A stretch of DNA of 64,000 nt. It comes from Teichococcus wenyumeiae. Lineage in GTDB: Bacteria > Pseudomonadota > Alphaproteobacteria > Acetobacterales > Acetobacteraceae. A program made the position numbers and the translations under genes. The notes below the pieces were generated by a model that saw only the letters and a program-made list of their open reading frames with translations, was not told where the DNA came from and did not search any database. Below are positions 52,616 through 61,744 of this stretch, piece by piece. Position 1 is the stretch's first letter; the number at the start of each line of letters is the position of its first letter. The stretch spans positions 1 through 64,000 of the forward strand of contig NZ_RFLX01000020.1 of the NCBI RefSeq assembly GCF_003696345.1, in the 5' to 3' direction.

Positions 52616-53509
52616 ATGCGGCTGACGCGCCGCCGCCTGCTGGCCGGTGGCGTCATCACCCTGGCCAGCGGCGCCTCCGTCAGTGCCTTTGGGCTGGTGA
52701 TCGAGCCGGGGCTGTTGCTGACGGTGCGGGAATACCGGCTCTCGCTGCCCGGCTGGGGCGCACGGCCGCCGCTGAACCTCTGCGTCATCGCCGATATCCA
52801 TTCCAACGAGCCCTGGATGCCGCTGGACCGTATCCGCCGGATCGTTGCCACCGCCAATGCGCTGGAGCCGGACGCGCATCTGCTGCTGGGCGACATTCCC
52901 GGCCATTTCCCCTGGGTCCGCCGCCGCCTGCCGATGCCGGAGGTGGTGGAGGCGCTCTCCGGCCTGCGGGCGCCGCTGGGCTGCTTCGGCGTGCTGGGCA
53001 ACCACGACTGGTGGGACGACCAGGCGGTGCAGCGGGCGGGACGGGGCGTGCCGGCGCTGCGGGGCCTGCTGCAACAGGCCGGCTTCACCATCCTGGCCAA
53101 TGGCGCGGTGCGGCTGCCGCATGGGGATGGCGTCTGGCTCTGCGGCACCGAGAGCATGCTGGCCTTCCGCCGTATCCCCGGCATCTACCGCGGCGTCGAC
53201 AACCTGCGCGCCGCCATGGCGCCCCTGGCCGCCGACGATGCCCCGGCCATCCTGATGGCGCATGAGCCTGACCAGTTCCCCAATGTGCCCGGGCGGGTGG
53301 CGCTGACGCTGTCTGGCCATACCCATGGCGGGCAGGTGCGGCTGGCGGGCTGGTCGCCCATCGTCGGCTCCCGCTACGGCAACCGCTATGCCTATGGGCT
53401 GGTGGAGGAGGAAGGGAAGCGGCTGATCGTCTCCGGCGGGCTGGGCTGCAGCGTCTTCCCCATCCGCCTGGGCGTGGCGCCGGAGATCGTCATGGTGCGG
53501 CTGTCCTGA
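52616..53509 (+). CDS. metallophosphoesterase (YaeI/YkuE type)
   Basis: 297 residues. The N-terminus RLTRRRLLAGGVITLASGASVSAF resembles a Tat-type or uncleaved signal anchor. The calcineurin-like fold follows with metal motifs ADIHSN, LLLGDIPGHF, LGNHDWWDD, MAHEPDQF and LSGHTHGGQVRL. Homologues include lipid-headgroup and UDP-sugar phosphodiesterases; the substrate cannot be read from sequence. In LGD the second aspartate replaces the more usual GDxxD pattern. The ATG at 52616 follows the preceding stop by 4 nt. Confidence 0.88.
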   Translation: MRLTRRRLLAGGVITLASGASVSAFGLVIEPGLLLTVREYRLSLPGWGARPPLNLCVIADIHSNEPWMPLDRIRRIVATANALEPDAHLLLGDIPGHFPWVRRRLPMPEVVEALSGLRAPLGCFGVLGNHDWWDDQAVQRAGRGVPALRGLLQQAGFTILANGAVRLPHGDGVWLCGTESMLAFRRIPGIYRGVDNLRAAMAPLAADDAPAILMAHEPDQFPNVPGRVALTLSGHTHGGQVRLAGWSPIVGSRYGNRYAYGLVEEEGKRLIVSGGLGCSVFPIRLGVAPEIVMVRLS

Positions 53510-53549
53510 GCGTTGCCAGGGCGCCTGGAGCCGTCCAAGCTTCGTTCCC

Positions 53550-54473
53550 ATGACGATCCTGGCCCCAGACAGCTGCTATCCCCGCGACTTCCAGGGCTAC
53601 GGCCCGAACCCGCCGGACCCGCAATGGCCGGCGGGCGCGAAGCTCGCCATCTCCTTTGTGCTGAACTACGAGGAGGGCGGCGAGAACAGCGTGCTGAACG
53701 GCGATGCCGGCAGCGAGATCTATCTGAACGAGACGCCGGGCGGGAACCCGGTGCTGGGCGCCCGCGACATCGGCAAGGAAAGCCAGTTCGACTACGGCGC
53801 CCGCGCCGGTGTCTGGCGGGTGCTGCGGCTGTTCAGGCAGCGGGATTTCCGGCTGACGGTCTATGGCGTCGGCCGGGCGCTGGAGCTGAACCCGGCGGTG
53901 GGCGCCGCCTTCGCGGAAGCGGGGCACGAGGTCGCCAGCCATGGCTGGCGCTGGATCAACTACCAGAACATCGATGAGGCCACCGAGCGCGAGCATATCG
54001 CGAAATGCGTGGAGACCATTACCCGCACGGTGGGGAAGCCGCCGGTCGGCTGGTATACCGGCCGCATCAGCGAGCAGACGCGCCGCCTCGTCGCCGAACA
54101 CGGAGGCTTTCTCTACGACAGCGATGCCTATGACGACGACCTGCCTTATTACGTCACGGTCGCCGGCAAGCCGCTGCTGATCATTCCCTACACGCTCGAC
54201 AACAACGACATGAAATTCGCGGTGCCGCCCGGCTTCGCCTCCAATGACGGGTTCGAGCAGCACCTGCGCGATGCCTTCGACCTGCTGCGGCAGGAAGGCC
54301 AGACCGCGCCCAAGATGATGAGCGTCGGCCTGCATTGCCGCCTGGTGGGCCGCCCCGCGCGCGCCGCCGCGCTGGCCCGCTTCCTGGACCACGTGAAATC
54401 CTGCCCGGATGTCTGGGTGACGACGCGGGAGGAGATCGCCCGCCACTGGCTGAAGGTGCATCCGCCGAAATGA
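53550..54473 (+). CDS. polysaccharide deacetylase family protein, PuuE-like
   Basis: 307 residues of the carbohydrate esterase 4 fold, the branch that includes cofactor-independent allantoinase PuuE. The conserved start is CYPRDFQGYGPNPPDPQWP, then SFVLNYEEGGENSVLNGD. The core has EVASHGWRWINYQ (metal His) and GRISEQTRRLVAEHGGFLYDSDAYDDDLPY. It probably acts on an amide or ureide small molecule rather than on polysaccharide. Its stop overlaps the start of the enolase-superfamily gene (ATGA). Confidence 0.85.
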   Translation: MTILAPDSCYPRDFQGYGPNPPDPQWPAGAKLAISFVLNYEEGGENSVLNGDAGSEIYLNETPGGNPVLGARDIGKESQFDYGARAGVWRVLRLFRQRDFRLTVYGVGRALELNPAVGAAFAEAGHEVASHGWRWINYQNIDEATEREHIAKCVETITRTVGKPPVGWYTGRISEQTRRLVAEHGGFLYDSDAYDDDLPYYVTVAGKPLLIIPYTLDNNDMKFAVPPGFASNDGFEQHLRDAFDLLRQEGQTAPKMMSVGLHCRLVGRPARAAALARFLDHVKSCPDVWVTTREEIARHWLKVHPPK

Positions 54474-55675
54474 GGATCACCGAGCTCCGCATCTCCATCG
54501 TCCAGACCGCGCGGCTGCACCCCGTGGTGGTGGAGATCCGCACCAGCGAGGGCATCACCGGCATCGGCGAGGCCGGCATCGCCTATGGCCTGGGCGCCAC
54601 CGCCGCCGCCGGCATGCTGCGCGATATCGGGGAGCGGATGCTGATCGGCGCCGATCCCTTCCGCATCGAGGCACTGTGGTCGGAGATGTATGATCACACC
54701 TTCTGGGCCAAGGGCGGCGGGCCGATCGTCTTTGCCGCCATCTCCGCCATCGAGCAGGCGCTCTGGGACATCAAGGGCCGCGCGCTGGGCGTGCCGGTCT
54801 ATGAGCTGCTGGGCGGCAGGATACGCGACGACGTGCGCCTCTACCACAATGGCTGGGGCCAGCCGCACCGGGAGGTCGCGCCCTTCGTGCAGGCCGCCGA
54901 GAAGGCGGTGGCGGAAGGCTATGACGCGCTGAAATTCTATCCCTTCGCCTATCGGGAAGCGCATCCGCAGGCGACCTCCCGCCATCCGTCCCGCCGCGAC
55001 CTGCCGCGGGAGGCGCTGACGCTGGCCTATGAGAAAGTGAAGGCGCTGCGCGGCGCGGTGGGGCCGGATGTCGATATCCTGCTGGACCTCAGCGGCGGGC
55101 TGACCACGGACGAGACGATCCGCTTCTGCCGGAAGATCGAGGAATTCGACATCTTTTTCGTCGAGGAACCCTGCGACCCCTTCGACACCGGCACGCTGAA
55201 AAAGATCAGCGACAGCATCCGCATGCCCGTCGCGGCCGGGGAGCGGCTCTACACCCGATACGGCTTCAAGCCGGTGCTGGAAGCGCGGGCGGTGGACATC
55301 ATCCAGCCCGACCTGGGCCTGACCGGCGGCATCATGGAGGGCAAGAAGATCGCCGCCATGGCCGAGGCCTATGGCATGCGGGTGCAGCCGCATGTCTGCG
55401 GCAGCCCGCTGGCCACGGCGGTGGCGCTGCAATTCGCCGCCTGCATCCCGAACTTCGCCATCCAGGAAATCTACCCGATGTGGCAGGAGATGGAGGGATA
55501 CGTGGAAATCACCGACGACCCGCCGGAAGGCCGCATCCAGGGCGGGCGCGTCTCCATCCCGGACCGCCCCGGCCTGGGCATGGAGCTGCGGCAGGAAGTG
55601 ATGGCGCCCTTCCTCTGGGCCACGGTGGGCGGCAATAGCCAGGTGGGCTACGAGAAGGCGCTGGAGGGGCGCTAG
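54470..55675 (+). CDS. mandelate racemase/muconate lactonizing enzyme family protein
   Basis: 401-residue enolase-superfamily enzyme. An N-terminal capping domain is followed by a barrel with metal ligands in ILLDLSGG, FFVEEPCDP and AAGERLYT, and a catalytic His in VQPHVCGSP. The usual KxK base motif is reduced to DALKFYPF, with a single Lys, pointing to the dehydratase-like rather than the racemase subgroup. The substrate is unknown, perhaps a sugar acid or a hydantoin-related acid. It shares a CTAG stop with the convergent aminotransferase gene. Confidence 0.87.
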   Translation: MRITELRISIVQTARLHPVVVEIRTSEGITGIGEAGIAYGLGATAAAGMLRDIGERMLIGADPFRIEALWSEMYDHTFWAKGGGPIVFAAISAIEQALWDIKGRALGVPVYELLGGRIRDDVRLYHNGWGQPHREVAPFVQAAEKAVAEGYDALKFYPFAYREAHPQATSRHPSRRDLPREALTLAYEKVKALRGAVGPDVDILLDLSGGLTTDETIRFCRKIEEFDIFFVEEPCDPFDTGTLKKISDSIRMPVAAGERLYTRYGFKPVLEARAVDIIQPDLGLTGGIMEGKKIAAMAEAYGMRVQPHVCGSPLATAVALQFAACIPNFAIQEIYPMWQEMEGYVEITDDPPEGRIQGGRVSIPDRPGLGMELRQEVMAPFLWATVGGNSQVGYEKALEGR

Positions 55676-56802
55676 CTGCGCCCCAGCGCCCGCGCCAGGG
55701 CCGCGCGGAAGCGGTCGCAATCGGCTTCCTCGGCCCAGACATGCGGGCTGACGCGCAGCACCCCCAGCCGGTCGCTGGCATAAACCCCCGCCGCCGCCAG
55801 CGCCTCGATCAGCCCGGGCGGCATGCCGCCGGGAATGCGCAGGCCCAGGATATGTGGTGCCCGCAGCGCCCGTGGCAGCGCCGGGATGCCGAGCGCCATG
55901 GCATCCTCTGCAAGCCGGTCCGTCAGGCTGCGCAGCCGCGCTTCCACCGCCGCCGTGCCCCAGGATGCCACCAGTTCCAGCCCCGTCGCCGCCATGGGCA
56001 GGGCGATGGGGTCGTTGCGCTCGCCCTTGTCGTAGCGGCGGGCGCCGGGGGCGAACTGGCCGCCGGGGCGGTTCACCTGATTCTCCTCCAGCGGCAGGCC
56101 GGACTGGCGGTGCGGCGCGGCATAGAGGAAGGCGAGGCTATAGGGGCCTAGCACCCATTTATAGGTCGGGAAGGCCAGGAAATCCGGCTGCCAGCGGGCC
56201 ACGTCCACCGGCATGGCGCCCACCGCCTGGGTGGCATCCACCACCAGCGCCGCCCCGGCGGCATGCACGGCGGGGGCGATGCGGTCCAGGTCGATCACCG
56301 CGCCGTCCGACCAGTGCAGCGGCGTCAGGCAGGCCACCGCCAGCGGCGGCGCGCCGGGGCGGGCGATGGCTTCCAGCACCGCGCGGGTCCAGTCGCCATC
56401 CGCCGGCCGGGGCACCACATCGGCCACCGCACCCGCCTTGGCCGCCAGCCGGTCCCAGACCAGGCTGACGGAGGGGAATTCATCCTGCACCCGCAGCATC
56501 CGGCTGCCGGCGGGCAGGGGCAGGGGCAGGTTACGCGCCGCCGTGCCGATGCCGTGGCTGACGGCGCTGACAATGGCGACATCCTCCACGCTGGCGCCGA
56601 TCAACCCGGCGGCGGCGGCGCGGGCGCGCTCGGCCCAGTCGTTCTCGCGGCTGCGCGGGCTGGCCCAGGGCTGGCTCTTGGTCAGCACGCCGGCCTCGCC
56701 GGCGGCGCGGACGCTGCGGGGCAGGGGGGAATAGGCGGCGCCGTCCAGGTAGGCGACGTTCGCCGGAATATCGAAGAGGTGGCGTTGGCTGGGCAGGGTC
56801 AT
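55672..56802 (-). CDS. class V aminotransferase-fold PLP enzyme
   Basis: 376-residue PLP enzyme of the NifS/CsdA-like fold type I. The segments YLDGAAYSPLP, IVSAVSHGIGTAARNL, ALVVDATQAVGAMPVD and FLAFPTYKWVLGPYS are visible; the Lys in the last is the Schiff-base residue. No cysteine-bearing desulfurase loop is evident, so it is more likely an aminotransferase or lyase. The ATG at 56802 is taken; the frame is open for a long way upstream without family features. It points away from leuA and converges on the enolase-family gene. Confidence 0.85.
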   Translation of the reverse strand: MTLPSQRHLFDIPANVAYLDGAAYSPLPRSVRAAGEAGVLTKSQPWASPRSRENDWAERARAAAAGLIGASVEDVAIVSAVSHGIGTAARNLPLPLPAGSRMLRVQDEFPSVSLVWDRLAAKAGAVADVVPRPADGDWTRAVLEAIARPGAPPLAVACLTPLHWSDGAVIDLDRIAPAVHAAGAALVVDATQAVGAMPVDVARWQPDFLAFPTYKWVLGPYSLAFLYAAPHRQSGLPLEENQVNRPGGQFAPGARRYDKGERNDPIALPMAATGLELVASWGTAAVEARLRSLTDRLAEDAMALGIPALPRALRAPHILGLRIPGGMPPGLIEALAAAGVYASDRLGVLRVSPHVWAEEADCDRFRAALARALGRS

Positions 56803-56863
56803 GAGTCGCAGCAGAGACCATCGTTCCGCTTTGGTCCAGATTATCATCTGGGGCGAATGGGGG

Positions 56864-56892
56864 TTGCGGAGGCTGAAAGCGCTCACTATCGT
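56864..56892 (+). promoter_or_regulatory. candidate leuA promoter
   Basis: TTGCGG (56864-56869), a 17-nt spacer and TATCGT (56887-56892). Transcription would start at about 56899, practically at the ATG of the leader peptide, giving a leaderless or nearly leaderless sORF. Confidence 0.5.
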
Positions 56893-56899
56893 CGCTTGC

Positions 56900-57010
56900 A
56901 TGTTCGCCACCGCGCGCCATAACCCGCTGCTGGACGGCCTCGCCGCTGCCGCGGACCTGCGCGCCCTTTCTGGCCTCCGCCTCCTTCGACTTAGCCGCCC
57001 CTGGGCGTGA
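56900..57010 (+). CDS. leuL: leucine-rich leader peptide of leuA
   Basis: 36 codons; 9 are Leu, clustered toward the end (ALSGLRLLRLSRPWA). Leu codons are CTG x3, CTC x3 and CTT x3; the distal block uses only CTC and CTT, although neighbouring genes use CTG almost exclusively. Translational stalling on leucine codons would act as the sensor in attenuation of leuA. Its stop codon forms the loop of a hairpin. The upstream frame is open, but the promoter position favours this ATG. Confidence 0.65.
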   Translation: MFATARHNPLLDGLAAAADLRALSGLRLLRLSRPWA

Positions 57011-57067
57011 CGCCCGGCTGACCTGCCGGCATCGCTCAGGGGACCCCTCCCCAAGGGGACAGCGGGG
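56998..57067 (+). promoter_or_regulatory. leuA attenuator-like alternative hairpins
   Basis: Hairpin A is GGGCG-TGA-CGCCC (57003-57015), and hairpin B is CCGGC-TGACCT-GCCGG (57014-57029). They share 57014-57015 and so compete. CCCCTG (56998) can pair with CAGGGG (57037), and TCCCC-AA-GGGGA lies at 57048-57059, with an outer CCCC/GGGG pair (57044/57064). There is no long T-run, so Rho-dependent or translational attenuation is possible. Confidence 0.5.
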
Positions 57068-57114
57068 CCATGGGCTCCGGCGCTGCACGGCTCGTCACAC
57101 GAAGGACACGTATC

Positions 57115-58707
57115 ATGGCCATCAACCACCCCAGCTTCGGCACCATTGCCGACAACCGCGTCATCGTCTTCGACACCACGCTGCGCGACGGTGAGCAGTC
57201 CCCCGGCTTCTCCATGAACCTGGAGGAGAAGCTGCGGATGGCCGAGGCCCTGGCCGAGCTGGGCGTCGATGTCATGGAAGCCGGCTTCCCCATCGCCAGC
57301 CAGGGCGATTTCGAGAGCGTGCAGTCCATCGCGCAGCGCTTCGCCAAGGGTGGTCCGGTGGTCTGCGGCCTGTCCCGCTCCGCGCCCGGCGACATCCTGC
57401 GCGCCGTGGAGGCCGTGAAGCCCGCCGCGCGTCAGCGCATCCACACCTTCATCTCCACCTCCGACCTGCATATGCGCGTCAAGCTGCGCATGACGCCGGA
57501 GGCGGTGCTGGAAGCCGTCACCAATTCCGTCAGCCTGGCGCGCAACCACGTGGCCGACGTGGAATGGTCCGCCGAGGACGGCAGCCGCACCGACCCGGAC
57601 TTCCTGTGCCGCTGCGTCGAGGCCGCCATCAAGGCCGGCGCCACCACCATCAACATCCCGGATACCGTCGGCTACGCGGTGCCGGAGGATATCGCCCGCA
57701 TCTTCTCCATGCTGCGGGAGCGCGTGCCGGGCGCCGATGGCGTGATCTTCTCCGCCCATAACCACGACGACCTGGGCCTGGCCGTCGCCAATACCATCGC
57801 GGCGCTGCATGCCGGCGCGCGGCAGGTGGAGGCCACCATCAACGGCATCGGCGAGCGCGCGGGCAACGCGGCGCTGGAAGAGGTCGCGATGGCGCTGCGT
57901 ACGCGCCAGGACGTCATTCCCTTCTCCACCGGCATCGTGACGCAGAACATCCTGCGCACCAGCCGCCTGCTGGCCACCATCACCTCCTTCGACGTGCAGC
58001 CGAACAAGGCCATCGTCGGCCGCAACGCCTTCGCGCATGAGAGCGGCATCCACCAGGATGGCGTGCTGAAGGACAAGGCGACCTACGAGATCATGACGCC
58101 GGAGAGCGTCGGCTGGACCACCAACTCCCTGGTGATGGGCAAGCATTCCGGCCGCGCGGCCTTCCGCGACAAGCTGTCGATGCTGGGCTACACGCTGGGC
58201 GACAACCAGCTGAACGACGCCTTCCGCCGCTTCAAGGACCTGGCCGACCGCAAGAAGGTTGTCTACGACGAGGACATCGTCGCCCTGGTGGATGACGAGG
58301 TGGTCCGCATCAAGGACCGCGTGAAGCTGCTGGCCCTGACGGTGGCCACCGGCATGGGCACCCGCCCCACCGCCAGCCTGGTGCTGGAAGTGGATGGCGA
58401 GCGCTGCGACGCCGTGGCCGGCGGCGACGGCGCCGTGGACGCCACCTTCAACGCACTGCAGCAGGTGGTGCCGCACAAGGCGGAACTGAAGCTCTACGCC
58501 GTGCAGTCCGTCACCGGCGGCACCGATGCCCAGGCGCGCGTGACCGTGCGGCTGGAGGAGGAAGGCAAGCTGGTGGACGGCCAGGGCGCCGATACCGACA
58601 CCATCGTGGCTTCCGCCCGCGCCTATGTGCATGCGCTGAACAAGCTGCTGGCCAAGCGCGTGCGCACCGCGCCGCCGGAGATCCTGGCCCCTGCCCAGGC
58701 TGGCTGA
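57115..58707 (+). CDS. leuA: 2-isopropylmalate synthase
   Basis: First committed step of leucine synthesis, condensing acetyl-CoA with 2-oxoisovalerate. The 530 residues fit the long LeuA type. The TIM-barrel start is VIFDTTLRDGEQSPGFSM with Mg ligand Asp, FSAHNHDDLGLAVANT holds the metal His pair, and GRNAFAHESGIHQDGVL is the flexible-domain motif. The C-terminal LeuA allosteric domain from about residue 390 allows leucine feedback. GAAGGA precedes the ATG at 57115. It is controlled probably by the leader at 56900-57067. Confidence 0.96.
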   Translation: MAINHPSFGTIADNRVIVFDTTLRDGEQSPGFSMNLEEKLRMAEALAELGVDVMEAGFPIASQGDFESVQSIAQRFAKGGPVVCGLSRSAPGDILRAVEAVKPAARQRIHTFISTSDLHMRVKLRMTPEAVLEAVTNSVSLARNHVADVEWSAEDGSRTDPDFLCRCVEAAIKAGATTINIPDTVGYAVPEDIARIFSMLRERVPGADGVIFSAHNHDDLGLAVANTIAALHAGARQVEATINGIGERAGNAALEEVAMALRTRQDVIPFSTGIVTQNILRTSRLLATITSFDVQPNKAIVGRNAFAHESGIHQDGVLKDKATYEIMTPESVGWTTNSLVMGKHSGRAAFRDKLSMLGYTLGDNQLNDAFRRFKDLADRKKVVYDEDIVALVDDEVVRIKDRVKLLALTVATGMGTRPTASLVLEVDGERCDAVAGGDGAVDATFNALQQVVPHKAELKLYAVQSVTGGTDAQARVTVRLEEEGKLVDGQGADTDTIVASARAYVHALNKLLAKRVRTAPPEILAPAQAG

Positions 58708-58727
58708 GGCCAGCCCAGGGCCATGAA

Positions 58728-58758
58728 AAACGGCCGGTCCCGATGGGGCCGGCCGTTT
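58728..58758. terminator. bidirectional intrinsic terminator between leuA and the lipoprotein gene
   Basis: AAACGGCCGG...CCGGCCGTTT with CCC/GGG and a G-T pair extend to a 14-bp stem with a 3-nt loop. A-rich and T-rich flanks on either side suit termination of both convergent genes. Confidence 0.85.
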
Positions 58759-58796
58759 CTCGTTTCAGACGGCCGCCCGGGGGCGGCCAGTCCGGC

Positions 58797-59036
58797 TCAG
58801 CGCCAGGCGGGGCGGCCGAGGTTGACGGTGTTGGGGCTGGTGGCGGCGCCACCCAGGGCACCCGCCGCGCCGCCGATCAGCGCACCCGTGCCGGCATTGC
58901 CGGACAGCGAGCCAACCGCCGCGCCAGCGCCCGCGCCCAGCAGGCCGCCGGAAGCCGCGCGGTCACCGGTTGAGTAGCCGCAGGCGCCCAGGCTCAGGCC
59001 AGCAAGGGCGAGCAGGGCGAGAGAAGACTTGCGCAT
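58797..59036 (-). CDS. small glycine-zipper lipoprotein
   Basis: 79 residues. The signal peptide ends in a lipobox LGAC (Cys about 19), so the mature protein is a lipid-anchored peptide of about 60 residues. Its core is a glycine zipper: GGLLGAGAGAAVGSLSGNAG followed by TGALIGGAAGALGG. Such domains insert in or associate with membranes (SlyB/YMGG-like). Function unknown. It is divergent from mreB. Confidence 0.8.
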   Translation of the reverse strand: MRKSSLALLALAGLSLGACGYSTGDRAASGGLLGAGAGAAVGSLSGNAGTGALIGGAAGALGGAATSPNTVNLGRPAWR

Positions 59037-59050
59037 GGGCGTGAATCCTG

Positions 59051-59123
59051 AAGCTGTTGCAATCTACGCTTCGGAAACGCAGGCTTGGGCACTGGGTTGC
59101 ATTGCACTCATAGATTGCAGCTT
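59051..59123. repeat. imperfect inverted repeat between the lipoprotein gene and mreB
   Basis: Left arm AAGCTG-TTG-CAATCTA (59051-59066); right arm TAGATTG-CAGCTT (59111-59123): 13 matching positions with a 3-nt insertion, 44 bp apart. Each arm contains TAGATT on its own outward strand, resembling a -10 box facing the lipoprotein gene and mreB respectively. Confidence 0.45.
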
Positions 59124-59125
59124 GA

Positions 59126-60247
<1,122 letters not shown>

Positions 60248-60332
60248 AAAAGCTGGGGCTCAGACTGCGGGGCCCCTGACGAATCGCTATTCTGGACGTT
60301 CTTCCGACATCCTGCCCTGAGGAAGTCCGCGC

Positions 60333-61196
60333 TTGATCCGTCTCAGCATTCCGCTGCGCCAGGCTCTGTCGCGTTTGTCCTTGCCAGTGCTGGTGGCCCT
60401 TGCCTTCGGCACCATGCTGATCGGCAAGGCGGACACGCTGCTGGTGGACCGCGCGCGGATGGCCCTGGCCGATACCCTGGCCCCCATCTATGCCGTGGTG
60501 GCCGAGCCGGTGAACGCCCTGCGCAACGGGGTGCAGGAGGCCCGCATGCTCTGGGCAATGCGGGAAGAGAATGCGCGGCTGCGGGAGGAGAACGACCGCC
60601 TGCACCGCTGGCAGGCCGCCGCCCTGTCCCTGGAAGCCGAGAACACCCTGCTGCGGCGCCAGCTCAGCGTCATTCCCGAGGCGCCCTGGAGCCTGCGCAC
60701 CGCCCGCGTGGTGGCCGATGCCGGCGGCACCTATGCCCGCGCCGTGCTGCTGGCGCTGGCGCCGGGCGTCGAGATCCGCAAGGGCCAGGTGGCGCTGGAT
60801 GAGCGCGGCCTGGCCGGGCGCGTGACGGAGGTGGGCAGCCGCTCCGCCCGCGTGCTGCTGGTGACCGACATGAACAGCCGCATCCCCGTGACGCTGGAGG
60901 GCAGCCGGGCGCGCGCCATCATGGCCGGCACCAATGGTGACCACCCGCGCCTGCAGCACTGGCCCGAGGGCACCCGTCCCAAGGAAGGCGAGCGCGTGGT
61001 GACCAGCGCCGAAGCCTCCGTCTTCCCCGCCGGCCTGCCGGTGGGCGTGGTGCGCTGGACCGAGGGCGGCACGGCGGAGGTGGAACTCTTCGCGCGGCTG
61101 GACCGGCTGGACATGCTGCGCATCTTCGACTTCGGCCTGACCGGCATCCTGCCGCCGGAATCCGTGGCCCGCCCCGAGCCGCGCGGGAAGCGCTGA
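60333..61196 (+). CDS. mreC: rod shape-determining protein MreC
   Basis: 287-residue bitopic periplasmic scaffold. The membrane helix is at about 16-34 (LPVLVALAFGTMLIGKADT), a coiled coil runs about 70-112 (LWAMREENARLREENDRLHRW...LLRRQL), and two beta-barrel subdomains form the rest (ALAPGVEIRKGQVALDERG, LVTDMNSRIPV). The start codon is TTG at 60333, supported by GAGGAAG about 9 nt upstream and by the family-like N-terminus IRLSIPLRQ. Confidence 0.94.
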   Translation: MIRLSIPLRQALSRLSLPVLVALAFGTMLIGKADTLLVDRARMALADTLAPIYAVVAEPVNALRNGVQEARMLWAMREENARLREENDRLHRWQAAALSLEAENTLLRRQLSVIPEAPWSLRTARVVADAGGTYARAVLLALAPGVEIRKGQVALDERGLAGRVTEVGSRSARVLLVTDMNSRIPVTLEGSRARAIMAGTNGDHPRLQHWPEGTRPKEGERVVTSAEASVFPAGLPVGVVRWTEGGTAEVELFARLDRLDMLRIFDFGLTGILPPESVARPEPRGKR

Positions 61197-61203
61197 AAAG
61201 CCC

Positions 61204-61743
61204 ATGGCCATCAAAGGACGGCGTGAGCCTGCCCCCGGCCTGCTGAGCCGGCTGGATGCGCTGGCGCGCGCCGCTTTCCCGGCCGGCAGCACGGCGCTGA
61301 TGATGGTGGCCTCGGCGGCGCCGGTGGGCCTGCCCTCGGCCCTGCCGGCGGTGGCGCTAGCCTGTGTCTTCTTCTGGTCGCTGTTCCGCCCGGCCGCCAT
61401 GTCGCCGCCGATCTGCTTTGCCATCGGGCTGTTGCAGGACCTGCTGGGCTTCGCGCCGCTGGGCATCGGCATCCTGACGATGCTGGTGGTGCATGGCCTC
61501 GCGCTGCGGCTGCGGCGCCCGCTGGCGCGGCAATCCTTCCTGACCGTCTGGCTGGCCTTCGCCGGCTTCGCCGCCGGCGCGGCGCTGCTGGGCTATGTGT
61601 TGCAGGCGGCATTGAATGCTCGCCTGCCGCCGGTGATGCCCGGCGTGGTGTCCTGGGCGCTCAGCACGGGCTTCTACCCCGCGATCGCCGCATTGCTGAC
61701 GCGCTTGCACAAGGCCATGCAGCGGGCCGAGGATCTGGCCTGA
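61204..61743 (+). CDS. mreD: rod shape-determining protein MreD
   Basis: 179-residue inner-membrane protein with about five hydrophobic segments and the MreD-like PPICFAIGLLQDLLGFAPLGIG core. It bridges MreC with the PBP2/RodA synthase. It lies 7 nt after mreC and 1 nt before mrdA, so identity is secure by both motif and context. Confidence 0.92.
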   Translation: MAIKGRREPAPGLLSRLDALARAAFPAGSTALMMVASAAPVGLPSALPAVALACVFFWSLFRPAAMSPPICFAIGLLQDLLGFAPLGIGILTMLVVHGLALRLRRPLARQSFLTVWLAFAGFAAGAALLGYVLQAALNARLPPVMPGVVSWALSTGFYPAIAALLTRLHKAMQRAEDLA

Positions 61744-61744
61744 G

